This document shows, piece after piece, positions 27,444 through 39,762 of a stretch of DNA of 64,000 bases. The position numbers and the translations under genes are program-made. The stretch is from contig JACKKG010000001.1 of assembly GCA_020637515.1 (NCBI GenBank), positions 1,890,501 to 1,954,500 on the forward strand. The letters run 5' to 3'. Source of the stretch: Rhodobacter sp. (lineage in GTDB: Bacteria > Pseudomonadota > Alphaproteobacteria > Rhodobacterales > Rhodobacteraceae). Below the pieces are notes generated by a model. That model was not told where the DNA came from. It ran no database searches and worked only from the letters and a program-made list of their open reading frames with translations. Position 1 is the first letter of the stretch. Each line of letters opens with the position of its first letter.

Positions 27444-27517
27444 GCGGGTATGGTGTAGTGGTAGCGCCTCAGCCTTCCAAGCTGATGGGGCGGGTTCGAT
27501 TCCCGCTACCCGCTCCA
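27444..27517 (+). tRNA. tRNA-Gly, anticodon TCC
   Basis: 74 nt forming a cloverleaf: acceptor GCGGGTA/TACCCGC, anticodon arm TCAGC-CTTCCAA-GCTGA with anticodon TCC, T-arm GCGGG-TTCGATT-CCCGC, and CCA encoded. A T-run follows directly. Confidence 0.95.
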
Positions 27518-27529
27518 GGTTTTTTCCGG

Positions 27530-28888
27530 TCAGGCTTGCAGCAGCGCGGTGATCGCCGCCAGATGCGCCGCAAGCGGCTGGCCGCGGCTTTCCATGTTCA
27601 GCCGCACCACGGGTTCGGTGTTGGAACTGCGCAGATTGAAGCGCCAGTCGCCCATGTCCAGGCTGATGCCGTCGGTTTCATCGACCGCGCGCGCCTGCGG
27701 TTCATGGGCGGCGCGCACCCTGGCGATGGCAGCGCCAGGGTCGGCGGGGTGAAAGTTGATCTCGCCCGAGGATGGAAAGGCCCGCCGCCGCGCCGCCACC
27801 AGGTCCGCCAGAGGGCCCTTGCGGCTGACCAGTTCGGCCAGCACCAGCCAGGGGATCATGCCGCTGTCGCAATGAACGAAATCGCGGAAATAGTGGTGGG
27901 CCGACATTTCGCCCCCATAGACTGCGCCGGTGTCGCGCATCGCCTGCTTGATGAAGGCGTGCCCGGTGCGCGCCTGCACGGCGATGCCGCCGGCCCGTGC
28001 CACGACGTCTTGCGTGTTCCAGATGACGCGCGGGTCGTGAATGATGCGCGCGCCCGGCTCGCGGCTCAGGAAGACCTCGGCCAGCAGGCCGACGATGTAT
28101 TCCCCGTCCACGAAGGCGCCGGTATGGTCAAAGAAGAAGCAGCGGTCGAAATCGCCGTCCCAGGCGATGCCCATGTCCGCCCCCTCGAGGCGGACACGCG
28201 CGGCGGTGGGGGGGCGGTTTTCGGGCAGCAGCGGGTTGGGAATGCCGTTTGGAAACGCGCTGTCGGGCTGGTGGTGCATCCGCACGAAGCGCAGCGGTGC
28301 ACCCTGGCGCGCCAGCGCGTCGGCGAGCGCGTCAAAGGTCGGCCCGGCCGCGCCGTTGCCGGCATTGACCACGATCGTCAGGGGTTTCAGCGCGGTGACA
28401 TCGACGAATCGCAGCACCTGCGCGACATAGGCCGCGCGGGCCTCGGTCGCGATGTCGCGCCGCGTGCCCCCGGCTTTCGCGGGGCCAAAGGCGTCGCCCT
28501 CGGCCAGCGCCTTGATGCGGTGCAATCCGGTGGCGGCGTCCAGCGGTGCCGAACCCGCGCGCACCATCTTCATGCCGTTGTAATCCATCGGATTGTGCGA
28601 GGCCGTGACGCACAGCCCGCCGTCGGCTTCGAACCGGGTGGTGGCGAAATACATCTCTTCCGTGCCGGAAAGCCCCAGGTCCAGGACTTCGCACCCTTCG
28701 TCCATCAGCGCGCGGGCGACGGCGCCGGCGAGAGCGTCCGAACTGGCGCGGATGTCGCGGCCCAGGACCACGCGCCGGGCCGCCAGCACGCGGGCAAAGC
28801 CGCGTCCGATGCGATAGGCGATGGCGTCGTCGAGGTCCACGCCCAGACGGCCGCGGATGTCGTAGGTTTTGAAGCAGGTCAGGTTCAT
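27530..28888 (-). CDS. Phosphomannomutase/phosphoglucomutase
   Basis: 452 residues from ATG 28888 (MNLTCFKTYDIRGRLG); the longer frame is not conserved. Alpha-D-phosphohexomutase signatures are intact: TYDIRG, the catalytic phosphoserine loop TASHNPMDYNGMKMV, metal-binding DGDFDR, GGEMSAHHYF (sugar binding) and the C-terminal RSSNTEPVVRLN phosphate site. It converts mannose-6-phosphate to mannose-1-phosphate (and glucose likewise), feeding the enzyme encoded just upstream. Ten bases separate it from that gene. Confidence 0.95.
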   Translation of the reverse strand: MNLTCFKTYDIRGRLGVDLDDAIAYRIGRGFARVLAARRVVLGRDIRASSDALAGAVARALMDEGCEVLDLGLSGTEEMYFATTRFEADGGLCVTASHNPMDYNGMKMVRAGSAPLDAATGLHRIKALAEGDAFGPAKAGGTRRDIATEARAAYVAQVLRFVDVTALKPLTIVVNAGNGAAGPTFDALADALARQGAPLRFVRMHHQPDSAFPNGIPNPLLPENRPPTAARVRLEGADMGIAWDGDFDRCFFFDHTGAFVDGEYIVGLLAEVFLSREPGARIIHDPRVIWNTQDVVARAGGIAVQARTGHAFIKQAMRDTGAVYGGEMSAHHYFRDFVHCDSGMIPWLVLAELVSRKGPLADLVAARRRAFPSSGEINFHPADPGAAIARVRAAHEPQARAVDETDGISLDMGDWRFNLRSSNTEPVVRLNMESRGQPLAAHLAAITALLQA

Positions 28889-28898
28889 GCGCGGATTC

Positions 28899-30347
28899 TC
28901 ATCCCTTGGCGCCCTGGCCGCGGGCATAGACGTCTTCGTAACGGATGATGTCGTCCTCGCCCAGATAACTGCCGGTCTGAACCTCGATCAGGGTCAGGGG
29001 CAGCTTGCCCGGGTTCTCCATCCGGTGCACGGCGCCCAGCGGGATATAGACCGACTGGTTCTCGCTCACCAGTTGCACGGTGTCGCCGATGGTCACGCGC
29101 GCGGTGCCCTCGACCACGATCCAGTGTTCGGCCCGGTGATGGTGCGATTGCAGGCTCAAGGCCGCGCCGGGGTGCACGACGATCCGCTTGACCTGAAAGC
29201 GCGGGCCCATGGCGAGGCTTTCGAACCAGCCCCAGGGGCGATGATCGCGCGGGAAGGTCTCGGCCTGTGGGGACCCCTTGGCCTTCAGCGCCGAGACCGC
29301 CTTGCGGACCTCTTGCGCGCGCGATTTGTGGGCGACCAGAACCGCGTCGGGCATGGCGACGGCGATGATGTCGGTCAGGCCGATGCCGACCAACTCCTGA
29401 CCCGTCGATTCCGATCGCAACAGCGTATCCGTGCAATCGATCGCCTGCGCGGGGCCTTTGGTGACCACCCCGGTGGCGTTGGGCCCGGCCTCGCGCCAGA
29501 CGGCTTCCCATCCGCCGAGGTCGGACCAGGCCCCGCCATAGGGCACCACCGCCAGGTTGTCGGCCTTTTCCATCACCGCATAGTCGATCGAGATGTCCGC
29601 GACCTTGTCCCAGGGGGCAGGAGCGAGCCGGGTAAAGGCCAGGTCGGATTCGGCCCCGGCGACGGAGGCGCGCACCTGGTCCAGGATCTCGGGTTGCAGC
29701 GCGGCAAAGGCCGCGACCAGCGTGTCGGCGCGGAACAGGAAGATGCCCGCGTTCCAAAGATGCCGGCCGCCATCGAGCATCGCCTGCGCGCTTGGCAGGT
29801 CCGGCTTTTCGACAAACCGTGCCAGCGGTTGCGGCACGGGGCTGAATTCGGGGTCGGGGCAGGTCGTCAGTTCAAGCCAGCCATAGCCGGTTTCCGCCCG
29901 GTCCGGCCGAATGCCGAAGGTCACCATCTGCCCTTGCTGCGCGACGGGCAGCGCGCCCAGCACGGCCTCGCGGAACCGCGCGCCGTCGGGGATCACATGA
30001 TCTGACGGCGCGACCAGCATGACGGCCCCGGGGTCCTGCCGTTGCAGGATCAGCGCCGCCGCCAGGATCGCCGGCGCCGTGTTGCGCGCCGCCGGTTCGA
30101 TGAGGATCGCGGCGGGATCGAGATGCGCCTGCGCGAGTTGTTCGGTGACGATGAAGCGGAAATCCGACCCCGTGACGATCACCGGTGCTGCGAAACCCGG
30201 CCCGGACAGCCGCCGGGCCGAGGCCTGGAACAGGCTCTCGTCCCCGATCAGCGACGAGAACTGCTTGGGGTAGGATTTGCGCGACAGGGGCCACAGGCGC
30301 GTCCCCGAGCCACCGCACAGTAGAACCGGATGAAGCGAAGAAGTCAT
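28899..30347 (-). CDS. manC: Mannose-1-phosphate guanylyltransferase / mannose-6-phosphate isomerase
   Basis: 482 residues, the usual size of the bifunctional type II enzyme. The N-terminal nucleotidyltransferase has the signature LLCGGSGTRLWPLSRKSYPKQF (quoted in part: GGSGTRLWPLSR) and LVAPSDHVI; FVEKP is the GDP-mannose pyrophosphorylase motif. The C-terminal cupin has RPWGWFESLA and LQSHHHRAEHW, the zinc site of the isomerase. The enzymes make GDP-mannose for surface polysaccharide. Order with the mutase gene is that of an operon. Confidence 0.96.
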   Translation of the reverse strand: MTSSLHPVLLCGGSGTRLWPLSRKSYPKQFSSLIGDESLFQASARRLSGPGFAAPVIVTGSDFRFIVTEQLAQAHLDPAAILIEPAARNTAPAILAAALILQRQDPGAVMLVAPSDHVIPDGARFREAVLGALPVAQQGQMVTFGIRPDRAETGYGWLELTTCPDPEFSPVPQPLARFVEKPDLPSAQAMLDGGRHLWNAGIFLFRADTLVAAFAALQPEILDQVRASVAGAESDLAFTRLAPAPWDKVADISIDYAVMEKADNLAVVPYGGAWSDLGGWEAVWREAGPNATGVVTKGPAQAIDCTDTLLRSESTGQELVGIGLTDIIAVAMPDAVLVAHKSRAQEVRKAVSALKAKGSPQAETFPRDHRPWGWFESLAMGPRFQVKRIVVHPGAALSLQSHHHRAEHWIVVEGTARVTIGDTVQLVSENQSVYIPLGAVHRMENPGKLPLTLIEVQTGSYLGEDDIIRYEDVYARGQGAKG

Positions 30348-30510
30348 AAGCGGGCCATATGCGAAAGCTGCGAACTGGTCCGCGGTATCGCTGCAAACAT
30401 GGGCGAAAGCGTGGCGCGGGCGGGGTAATGGCGAGGGCCGGGGCGGGGTCGTGCCGGTGTGAACGGTTTCTTAACCCTTCGCGATCAGCGTGGGATTCGT
30501 CAAAGACTGC

Positions 30511-30558
30511 TTGAAATGTTCTCATTTTGTCCGCATAAGGTGAGAACATTAAGGAAAC
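30511..30558 (+). promoter_or_regulatory. recA promoter with two LexA-like sites inside a 36-nt palindrome
   Basis: TTGAAA (30511-30516) and CATAAG (30534-30539), 17 nt apart, form a plausible promoter. GTTC-N7-GTCC at 30518-30532 and, on the minus strand, GTTT-N7-GTTC at 30544-30558 each match the alphaproteobacterial LexA consensus GTTC-N7-GTTC in 7 of 8 positions. AATGTTCTCA and TGAGAACATT (30515-30550) are perfect 10-bp inverted arms spanning both. Confidence 0.65.
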
Positions 30559-30608
30559 AAACACTGTATTGCCGCCCAGAATGGGCTATGGGATAAGGGG
30601 TCGAATTC

Positions 30609-31672
<1,064 letters not shown>

Positions 31673-31676
<4 letters not shown>

Positions 31677-32281
31677 GCATGACGGCCGCGCCGAACCCGG
31701 TGTCCCGGATCGAACTGGACGCGGCCGTTCCCCATATTCTGGCCGCGCCCAAGGATGGCGCGGTCATCGAGCAATTGTGCCTGCGCCCCGGCTACAATCA
31801 GCGTCGGTTCGTGGACGCGATCGAAATGACCCGCACCGGCGGCATTTCGGGGGAACGCTGGGCAAGCGCCCCCTGGCTGCGTTTGCCCGACGGACGCCCC
31901 CATCCCGGCATTCAGGTCTGCATTTTGCAGAAGCGAGTGCTCGATCTGGTGTGGCGTGACCGCGCGCGGACGCCGCACCCCGGCGATACGTTTGTCGTGG
32001 ACATGGACCTGAGTGTCGCCAACCTTCCCGAGGGCCAGTTGCTGCGCGCAGGCGAGGTGGTGTTGCGCGTATCGAGCGTGTTCAACGACGCTTGCGTGAA
32101 ATGGAAGGCGCGCTATGGCGCGGATGCCAAGGACTGGATCACCGCGCCGGGCAATCCCCCGCTGCGGTTGCGCGGCGTCCTGTGCAGCATCGTGACCGAC
32201 GGCACGGTGCGCAACGGCGACAGATTGGCAAAGGTGGTCACGTCGGCAGTGGCCAGGGAATCGGCCGATCCGTCAGACTGA
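31673..32281 (+). CDS. MOSC domain-containing protein
   Basis: 202 residues. ATG 31673 overlaps the recA stop (ATGA), so translation is coupled. MOSC-type features: MTRTGGISGERWASAP, GIQVCILQKRVLDLV, and GQLLRAGEVVLRVSSVFNDAC with a conserved Cys of the family. MOSC domains occur in molybdenum-cofactor sulfurases and related enzymes; a defined role next to recA is not known to me. Confidence 0.8.
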
Positions 32282-32501
32282 CCGCGCAGGGGCCATCGCG
32301 TCCGCGTGAATGCCTGGGTGAATGCCTGGCGGGCCCGCGTGTCAAATTGCAACGCGCCGCGCCCCCTGCGCTGGTGACCTCCGGCAGGCTCCAGGCGACC
32401 TGGGGGATACCAGATTTCCCGGATCGGGGCGGACCGCACAAGCCGCCCGCCAGGATATCCGAGGGGCTGGATCTGCCCCTTGGCCGACGAAGACCGTGGT
32501 G

Positions 32502-32807
32502 CTAGAGGCTCGCGTCGTCAACGAGTTCGACGATGACCAGATCCCGAACCGATGCCCCGCGGGCATGATCCAGCGCCGCCTGATAGGCCGGCGAGTGATA
32601 GCAGGCCTCGGCCGCCTCGAGGGATGGAAAAACGCTCACCACATGGCGCGCGCGATCCGCCCCTTCGAGCGTCACATACCGCGCCGCACGGGCGATGAAC
32701 TTGCCGCCATGCGCCGCAATCGCCGGGCCAGCGCCCTCGGCATAGCGGGCATAGGCCTCGGCATCCGTCACGGCCACATGGGCAATCCAGAGCGCCTTTT
32801 TCGTCAT
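32502..32807 (-). CDS. DUF1330 family protein
   Basis: 101 residues from ATG 32807, preceded by GGAGGG and starting one base after the alaS stop. Dimeric ferredoxin-like (alpha/beta) fold: KALWIAHVAVTDAEAYARYAEGAG, HGGKFIARAAR, and FPSLEAAEACYHSPAYQAAL, the typical DUF1330 pattern. Function unknown. Co-transcribed with alaS. Confidence 0.85.
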   Translation of the reverse strand: MTKKALWIAHVAVTDAEAYARYAEGAGPAIAAHGGKFIARAARYVTLEGADRARHVVSVFPSLEAAEACYHSPAYQAALDHARGASVRDLVIVELVDDASL

Positions 32808-32808
32808 C

Positions 32809-35469
32809 TCATACCCTCCCGACCAAGGCTTCGGCCGCGGCGATCGCCTGCTCGGCGCCGGCCATATCGGTGCCGCCACCCTGTGCGAGGTCCGCGCGGC
32901 CGCCGCCACCCTTGCCACCCAGTTCCACCACCGCGGCCCTGAGCACGTCAACCGCTGAAATCCGTGCGGTCAGGTCGGCCGTCACCCCGGCCGCGACCGC
33001 GGGCTTTGCCCCGGTGTCGGCGATCAACACCACCACGCCCGAACCGATCCGGCCTTTCAGCGCGTCCACCATGGCCGGCAGGTCCTTGCCGGTGACCCCG
33101 GTCAGGATCTGGCACAGAACCTTGATACCATTGACAGTCTTGGCCTCGACAACGCCACCGCCACCGCCGCCGCCGCCCATGGCCAGATCGCGCTTGAGTT
33201 GCGCCACCTCGTTGGCCAATTGACGACGTTCTTCGGCCAGGGATTTCACGCGGTCCACCACGTCAGACATCGGTGTCTTCAAGAGCTGGGCAACCTCGCT
33301 CAACCGGCTCTCCTGGGCCCGCAGATGGCTGAGCGCCGCATCGCCGGTCAGGGCCTCGATCCGGCGAACGCCGGCTGACGAAGCCGAATCACCCAACATC
33401 ACGAACGCCCCGATGTCACCCGTGCGCGTCACATGCGTGCCGCCACACAGCTCCAGCGAATAGGTGTTGCCCTGCGCACCCTTGCCCGAGTCCAGCAGCC
33501 GGCCCATCGAGACCACGCGCACCTCGTCGCCGTATTTCTCGCCGAACAGCGCCTGCGCACCGAGCGCGCGCGCATCGTCGGGGGTCATGATGCGGGTTTC
33601 GACCGCGCCGTTCTGGCGGATGAACGCGTTCACCTCGATTTCGACGCCGGCCAGTTCCGCCGGCGACAAGGCCTTGGCGTGGCTGAAGTCGAAGCGCAGT
33701 CGATCGGGCGCGTTGAGCGACCCGCGCTGCGCGACGTGGTCGCCCAGGGCACGGCGCAGGGCCTCGTGCAGAAGATGGGTCGCCGAGTGGTTCGCGCGGA
33801 TCGCGCGGCGACGGATGTGATCGACCTCGAGCTTGACCGGCGCGCCGCGCTTCAGCGTGCCTTGCAGCACCTGAGCCGCGTGGACGAAGACGCCGTTCAC
33901 CTTGCGCGTGTCGGTGATCTGCGCTTCGCCGCCGTCCCAGCGCAGGAACCCGGTGTCCCCGACCTGGCCGCCGGATTCGGCGTAGAAGGGGGTCTGGTTC
34001 ACCACGACCGAGACCAGGCCCGAGGCCGCGTCCACCAGCGTGTCGCCCTCGACCAGCGCCAGCACCTGCCCCTCGGCGGTTTCGGTGTCATAGCCCAGAA
34101 ACTCGGTCCCGCCGTGCTTTTCGGCGACGTCGAACCAGATCGCCTGGTTCGCGGCCTCGCCCGAGCCGGCCCAACTGGCGCGGGCCTTGGCCTTTTGTTC
34201 GGCCATCGCTGCCTCGAACCCGGCGGTATCGACCGCGCGGCCCTTTTCGCGCAGCGCGTCCTGTGTCAGGTCCAGCGGAAAGCCAAAGGTGTCATACAGG
34301 CGGAACGCCGCCTCGCCGGGCAGGTCGGCGCCGTCGGCCAGCTTGTCCAGTTCGCCGTCCAGCAGCTTCAGCCCGCGGTCCAGCGTCTGGCGGAAGCGCG
34401 TTTCCTCGATCCGCAGCGTTTCGGTGATGAGCGCCTCGGCCTGTTTCAGTTCGGTGTAATGGCCGCCCATGGCGCGCACCAGCGCGGGCACCAGTTTGAA
34501 CATCACCGGGTCCTGCGCGCCCAGCATGTGCGCGTGGCGCATGGCGCGGCGCATGATCCGGCGCAGCACATAGCCGCGCCCTTCGTTCGAGGGCATCACC
34601 CCGTCCGCGATCAGGAACGAGGTCGAGCGCAGGTGATCGGCAATCACCCGGTGGTGGGTCTTGCCGGGGCCGTCCGGTGCGCCATCGGTCAGGTTGGCCG
34701 AGGCCTCGATCAACCCGCGCATCAGGTCGGTGTCGTAGTTGTCGTGCTTGCCTTGCAGCAGGGCGCCGATCCGCTCCAGCCCCATGCCGGTGTCGATCGA
34801 CTGGCGCGGCAGGTCGATCATCGCGCCCGAGTCGAGCTGCTCATTTTGCATGAACACGAGGTTCCAGATCTCGATGAACCGGTCGCCGTCCTCGTCGGCC
34901 GATCCGGGCGGGCCGCCCCAGATATGGTCGCCGTGGTCGAAGAAGATCTCGGTGCAGGGGCCGCAGGGGCCGGTCGGGCCCATGCGCCAGAAGTTGTCAT
35001 CGGTGGGAATGCGGATGATGCGGCTGTCGGGCAGACCGGCGACCTTCTTCCAGATATTCGCCGCCTCGTCGTCGGTGTGATAGACCGTGACCAGGAGGCG
35101 GTCCTTGGGGATGTCGAAATCCTTGGTCAGCAATTCCCAGGCAAAGGGGATCGCATCCGATTTGAAATAGTCGCCGAAGCTGAAATTCCCCAGCATTTCA
35201 AAGAAGGTGTGATGCCGCGCGGTGTAGCCGACATTGTCCAGGTCGTTGTGCTTGCCGCCTGCGCGCACGCATTTCTGCGCTGTGGTGGCGCGGTTGTAGT
35301 CGCGGTGCTCCAGCCCGGTGAAGACATTCTTGAACTGGACCATGCCCGAGTTCGTGAACATCAGCGTCGGATCGTTGCGGGGAACCAGCGGCGAGCTGTC
35401 CACGACCGCATGGCCCTGGCGGCGGAAATAGTCGAGAAAGGTCGAGCGGATGTCGTTGAGGCTTGCCAT
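32809..35469 (-). CDS. alaS: Alanine-tRNA ligase
   Basis: 886 residues, full length. Class II catalytic core at the N-terminus (STFLDYFRRQGH, RATTAQKCVRAGGKHND, GRGYVLRRIMRRAMRH), an editing domain with the metal motifs NHSATHLLH and CGGTHV, and a C-terminal domain ending ADLAQGGGTDM. Eight consecutive glycines form a linker before the C-terminal domain. It charges tRNA-Ala and clears mischarged Ser or Gly. No promoter was assigned. Confidence 0.98.
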   Translation of the reverse strand: MASLNDIRSTFLDYFRRQGHAVVDSSPLVPRNDPTLMFTNSGMVQFKNVFTGLEHRDYNRATTAQKCVRAGGKHNDLDNVGYTARHHTFFEMLGNFSFGDYFKSDAIPFAWELLTKDFDIPKDRLLVTVYHTDDEAANIWKKVAGLPDSRIIRIPTDDNFWRMGPTGPCGPCTEIFFDHGDHIWGGPPGSADEDGDRFIEIWNLVFMQNEQLDSGAMIDLPRQSIDTGMGLERIGALLQGKHDNYDTDLMRGLIEASANLTDGAPDGPGKTHHRVIADHLRSTSFLIADGVMPSNEGRGYVLRRIMRRAMRHAHMLGAQDPVMFKLVPALVRAMGGHYTELKQAEALITETLRIEETRFRQTLDRGLKLLDGELDKLADGADLPGEAAFRLYDTFGFPLDLTQDALREKGRAVDTAGFEAAMAEQKAKARASWAGSGEAANQAIWFDVAEKHGGTEFLGYDTETAEGQVLALVEGDTLVDAASGLVSVVVNQTPFYAESGGQVGDTGFLRWDGGEAQITDTRKVNGVFVHAAQVLQGTLKRGAPVKLEVDHIRRRAIRANHSATHLLHEALRRALGDHVAQRGSLNAPDRLRFDFSHAKALSPAELAGVEIEVNAFIRQNGAVETRIMTPDDARALGAQALFGEKYGDEVRVVSMGRLLDSGKGAQGNTYSLELCGGTHVTRTGDIGAFVMLGDSASSAGVRRIEALTGDAALSHLRAQESRLSEVAQLLKTPMSDVVDRVKSLAEERRQLANEVAQLKRDLAMGGGGGGGGVVEAKTVNGIKVLCQILTGVTGKDLPAMVDALKGRIGSGVVVLIADTGAKPAVAAGVTADLTARISAVDVLRAAVVELGGKGGGGRADLAQGGGTDMAGAEQAIAAAEALVGRV

Positions 35470-35624
35470 CGGCGGAAGGGGCCCTTGCCTGAGGTGGGTC
35501 GCGAAACGCGCGGAGTCGGGGGTATTTACTGGATTTTCGCGCCGTGGTCCAAGGGGGAATTCAGCGGCCCCCGGGCTGCCCGGTTGCCAGGCGTGACGGG
35601 TTCGAGGGATTTCTTCGCGAATGC

Positions 35625-35692
35625 CCCCTCTTTGTGCCGGAAATATCCCGGGGGGTGAATTGCCGCAGGCAAGAGGGGGGCTGGCCCCCCTG
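35625..35692 (-). repeat. Intergenic repeat element downstream of acnA, shared with 61126-61215
   Basis: On the minus strand: a hairpin AGGGGGGC-CA-GCCCCCCT, then the core CCCCC..GATATTTCCGGCACAAAGA. The same core, with a similar G/C-rich hairpin before it, lies after cysE. Core length about 25 nt with two mismatches. Both copies follow a gene in the gene's own direction. The rest of 35470-35754 holds nothing I can assign. Confidence 0.75.
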
Positions 35693-35709
35693 CGCCGCCG
35701 GCCAAAGGA

Positions 35710-35737
35710 AAAGGCCCCGCCACGGGGCGGGGCCTTT
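35710..35737 (-). terminator. Intrinsic terminator after acnA
   Basis: 12-bp stem AAAGGCCCCGCC/GGCGGGGCCTTT with an ACGG loop, 17 nt after the acnA stop, followed by T residues on the minus strand. Confidence 0.88.
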
Positions 35738-35754
35738 CCGGAATTTCGGACCGG

Positions 35755-38445
<2,691 letters not shown>

Positions 38446-38530
38446 GGGGAGGCTCCCTTCGGGTCAAGAGGGGTTTGGCTGAGGCTGCTCATGCCTTATC
38501 TGCTGCCGCCGATCAAGGGGGGCGGGCGTA

Positions 38531-38552
38531 TTTTGTATACCATTGTGCACAA
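38531..38552. promoter_or_regulatory. Palindromic element between acnA and the DUF1223 gene
   Basis: TTTTGTATAC (38531-38540) is followed by the perfect palindrome TTGTGCACAA (38543-38552). Both resemble GntR-type half-sites (TTGTATACAA). It sits in the divergent 263-nt region and could be an operator for acnA, the DUF1223 gene or both. Confidence 0.35.
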
Positions 38553-38708
38553 AAAAGCCTGGAACCCCTCGCGGTGCGTCCAGAGGGCGGTCACAGGGCG
38601 TTGCCAGGCTGTCACAAGCTGGTGTAGGCCGCTGGCCCCGGTCTTGCCCCGGCTTGCGTCGTGGGTCATTTGCCGGTTCATTAGACGCAGTCTTCAGGAG
38701 TGGGGTGC

Positions 38709-39698
38709 ATGGCGCTGATCGCGAGATCGCGGGCTGAGGGAAAGCTGCGCAACGGTGCGCAGGCCGCGTCCGGGTGGTTGGTCGCGCTGCTGCTGGTGTT
38801 GGTGCCGCCCGGCCCGGTGCGGGCCCAGTCGGCGCCGGCGCCCGCGCCGGTCGCGGAACCGGCTGACGCCGGGTCTGGTGCCGGGTCTGGTGCGGCGGTC
38901 GTCGATCATCCCGTCCTGCTGGAGCTTTACACCGCGCAGGGCTGTGCCTCGTGCCCGCCTGCCGACGACATGATGGTGGATCTGGCGCAGCGCGACGACG
39001 TCGTCGCCCTGGCGCTGCATGTGGATTACTGGGACTATATCGGCTGGGCCGACACGTTTGCCGACCGCGCCTTTACCGAACGCCAGCAACGCTATGCGCG
39101 CCGCTTCGGTCATTCCACGATTTACACCCCGCAGGTGGTCATCAATGGCACCCAGGTGCTCGAAGGTTTCCGCGTGGACGAGGTTCTGGACACGATCCTG
39201 AGCCAGCACGCCCGCCCGCCAGAGGTCACGCTGTCGCTGACCCGCACCGATGCCGGCGCGCTGGAGATCAGTGCGGTTCCCGCCGCCGATGCCGCGCCGC
39301 AGGTGGTGATGGCGTCGCGCCGCTCGGCGGTGGCGGGTGTGCAACTGAATTCGGTCGTGGGCACGTTGAGCATGGGCGCCCCGGCCGAGACCGAAAATCG
39401 CAGCCAGCCGCAGGCCGACACCGCGGCGGTGCCGCCGCCCGTGCCCAGCGCCGGTGGTCCCTATACGGTGCAACTGGTCCGCTACCGCCCCGAGGCGACG
39501 GTCGATATCCTGGATGGCGAGAACGCCGGCCGGGTGGCCGATTACGCCAATATCGTCACCAGCTGGCAGGTGATCGCCGGTTGGGACCTGCGCGCTCCGC
39601 TCTATCTGACGGTGCCGCTCGATGGGGACGATCCGGTCGTGGTGCTGGTGCAGGAGGCCGGGCAGGGCGAGGTTCTGGCCGCGGCGCGGTTGCGCTGA
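38709..39698 (+). CDS. DUF1223 domain-containing protein
   Basis: 329 residues from ATG 38709, with AGGAG eight bases upstream; an in-frame GTG at 38700 is less likely. Signal-anchor segment (SGWLVALLLVLVPPGPVRAQ) and an Ala/Pro-rich spacer, then a thioredoxin-like part beginning VLLELYTAQGCASCPPADDM (quoted in part) and VDYWDYIGWADTF, typical of DUF1223. The Cys-x-x-Cys suggests redox or metal binding. Likely periplasmic. No function assigned. Confidence 0.85.
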   Translation: MALIARSRAEGKLRNGAQAASGWLVALLLVLVPPGPVRAQSAPAPAPVAEPADAGSGAGSGAAVVDHPVLLELYTAQGCASCPPADDMMVDLAQRDDVVALALHVDYWDYIGWADTFADRAFTERQQRYARRFGHSTIYTPQVVINGTQVLEGFRVDEVLDTILSQHARPPEVTLSLTRTDAGALEISAVPAADAAPQVVMASRRSAVAGVQLNSVVGTLSMGAPAETENRSQPQADTAAVPPPVPSAGGPYTVQLVRYRPEATVDILDGENAGRVADYANIVTSWQVIAGWDLRAPLYLTVPLDGDDPVVVLVQEAGQGEVLAAARLR

Positions 39699-39762
39699 TC
39701 GTCACGGCCTGCGACGGTCCGGTCGGGTTTGGCCCCGGGGCCGTGTCCCCTTGGGGTGGGGG

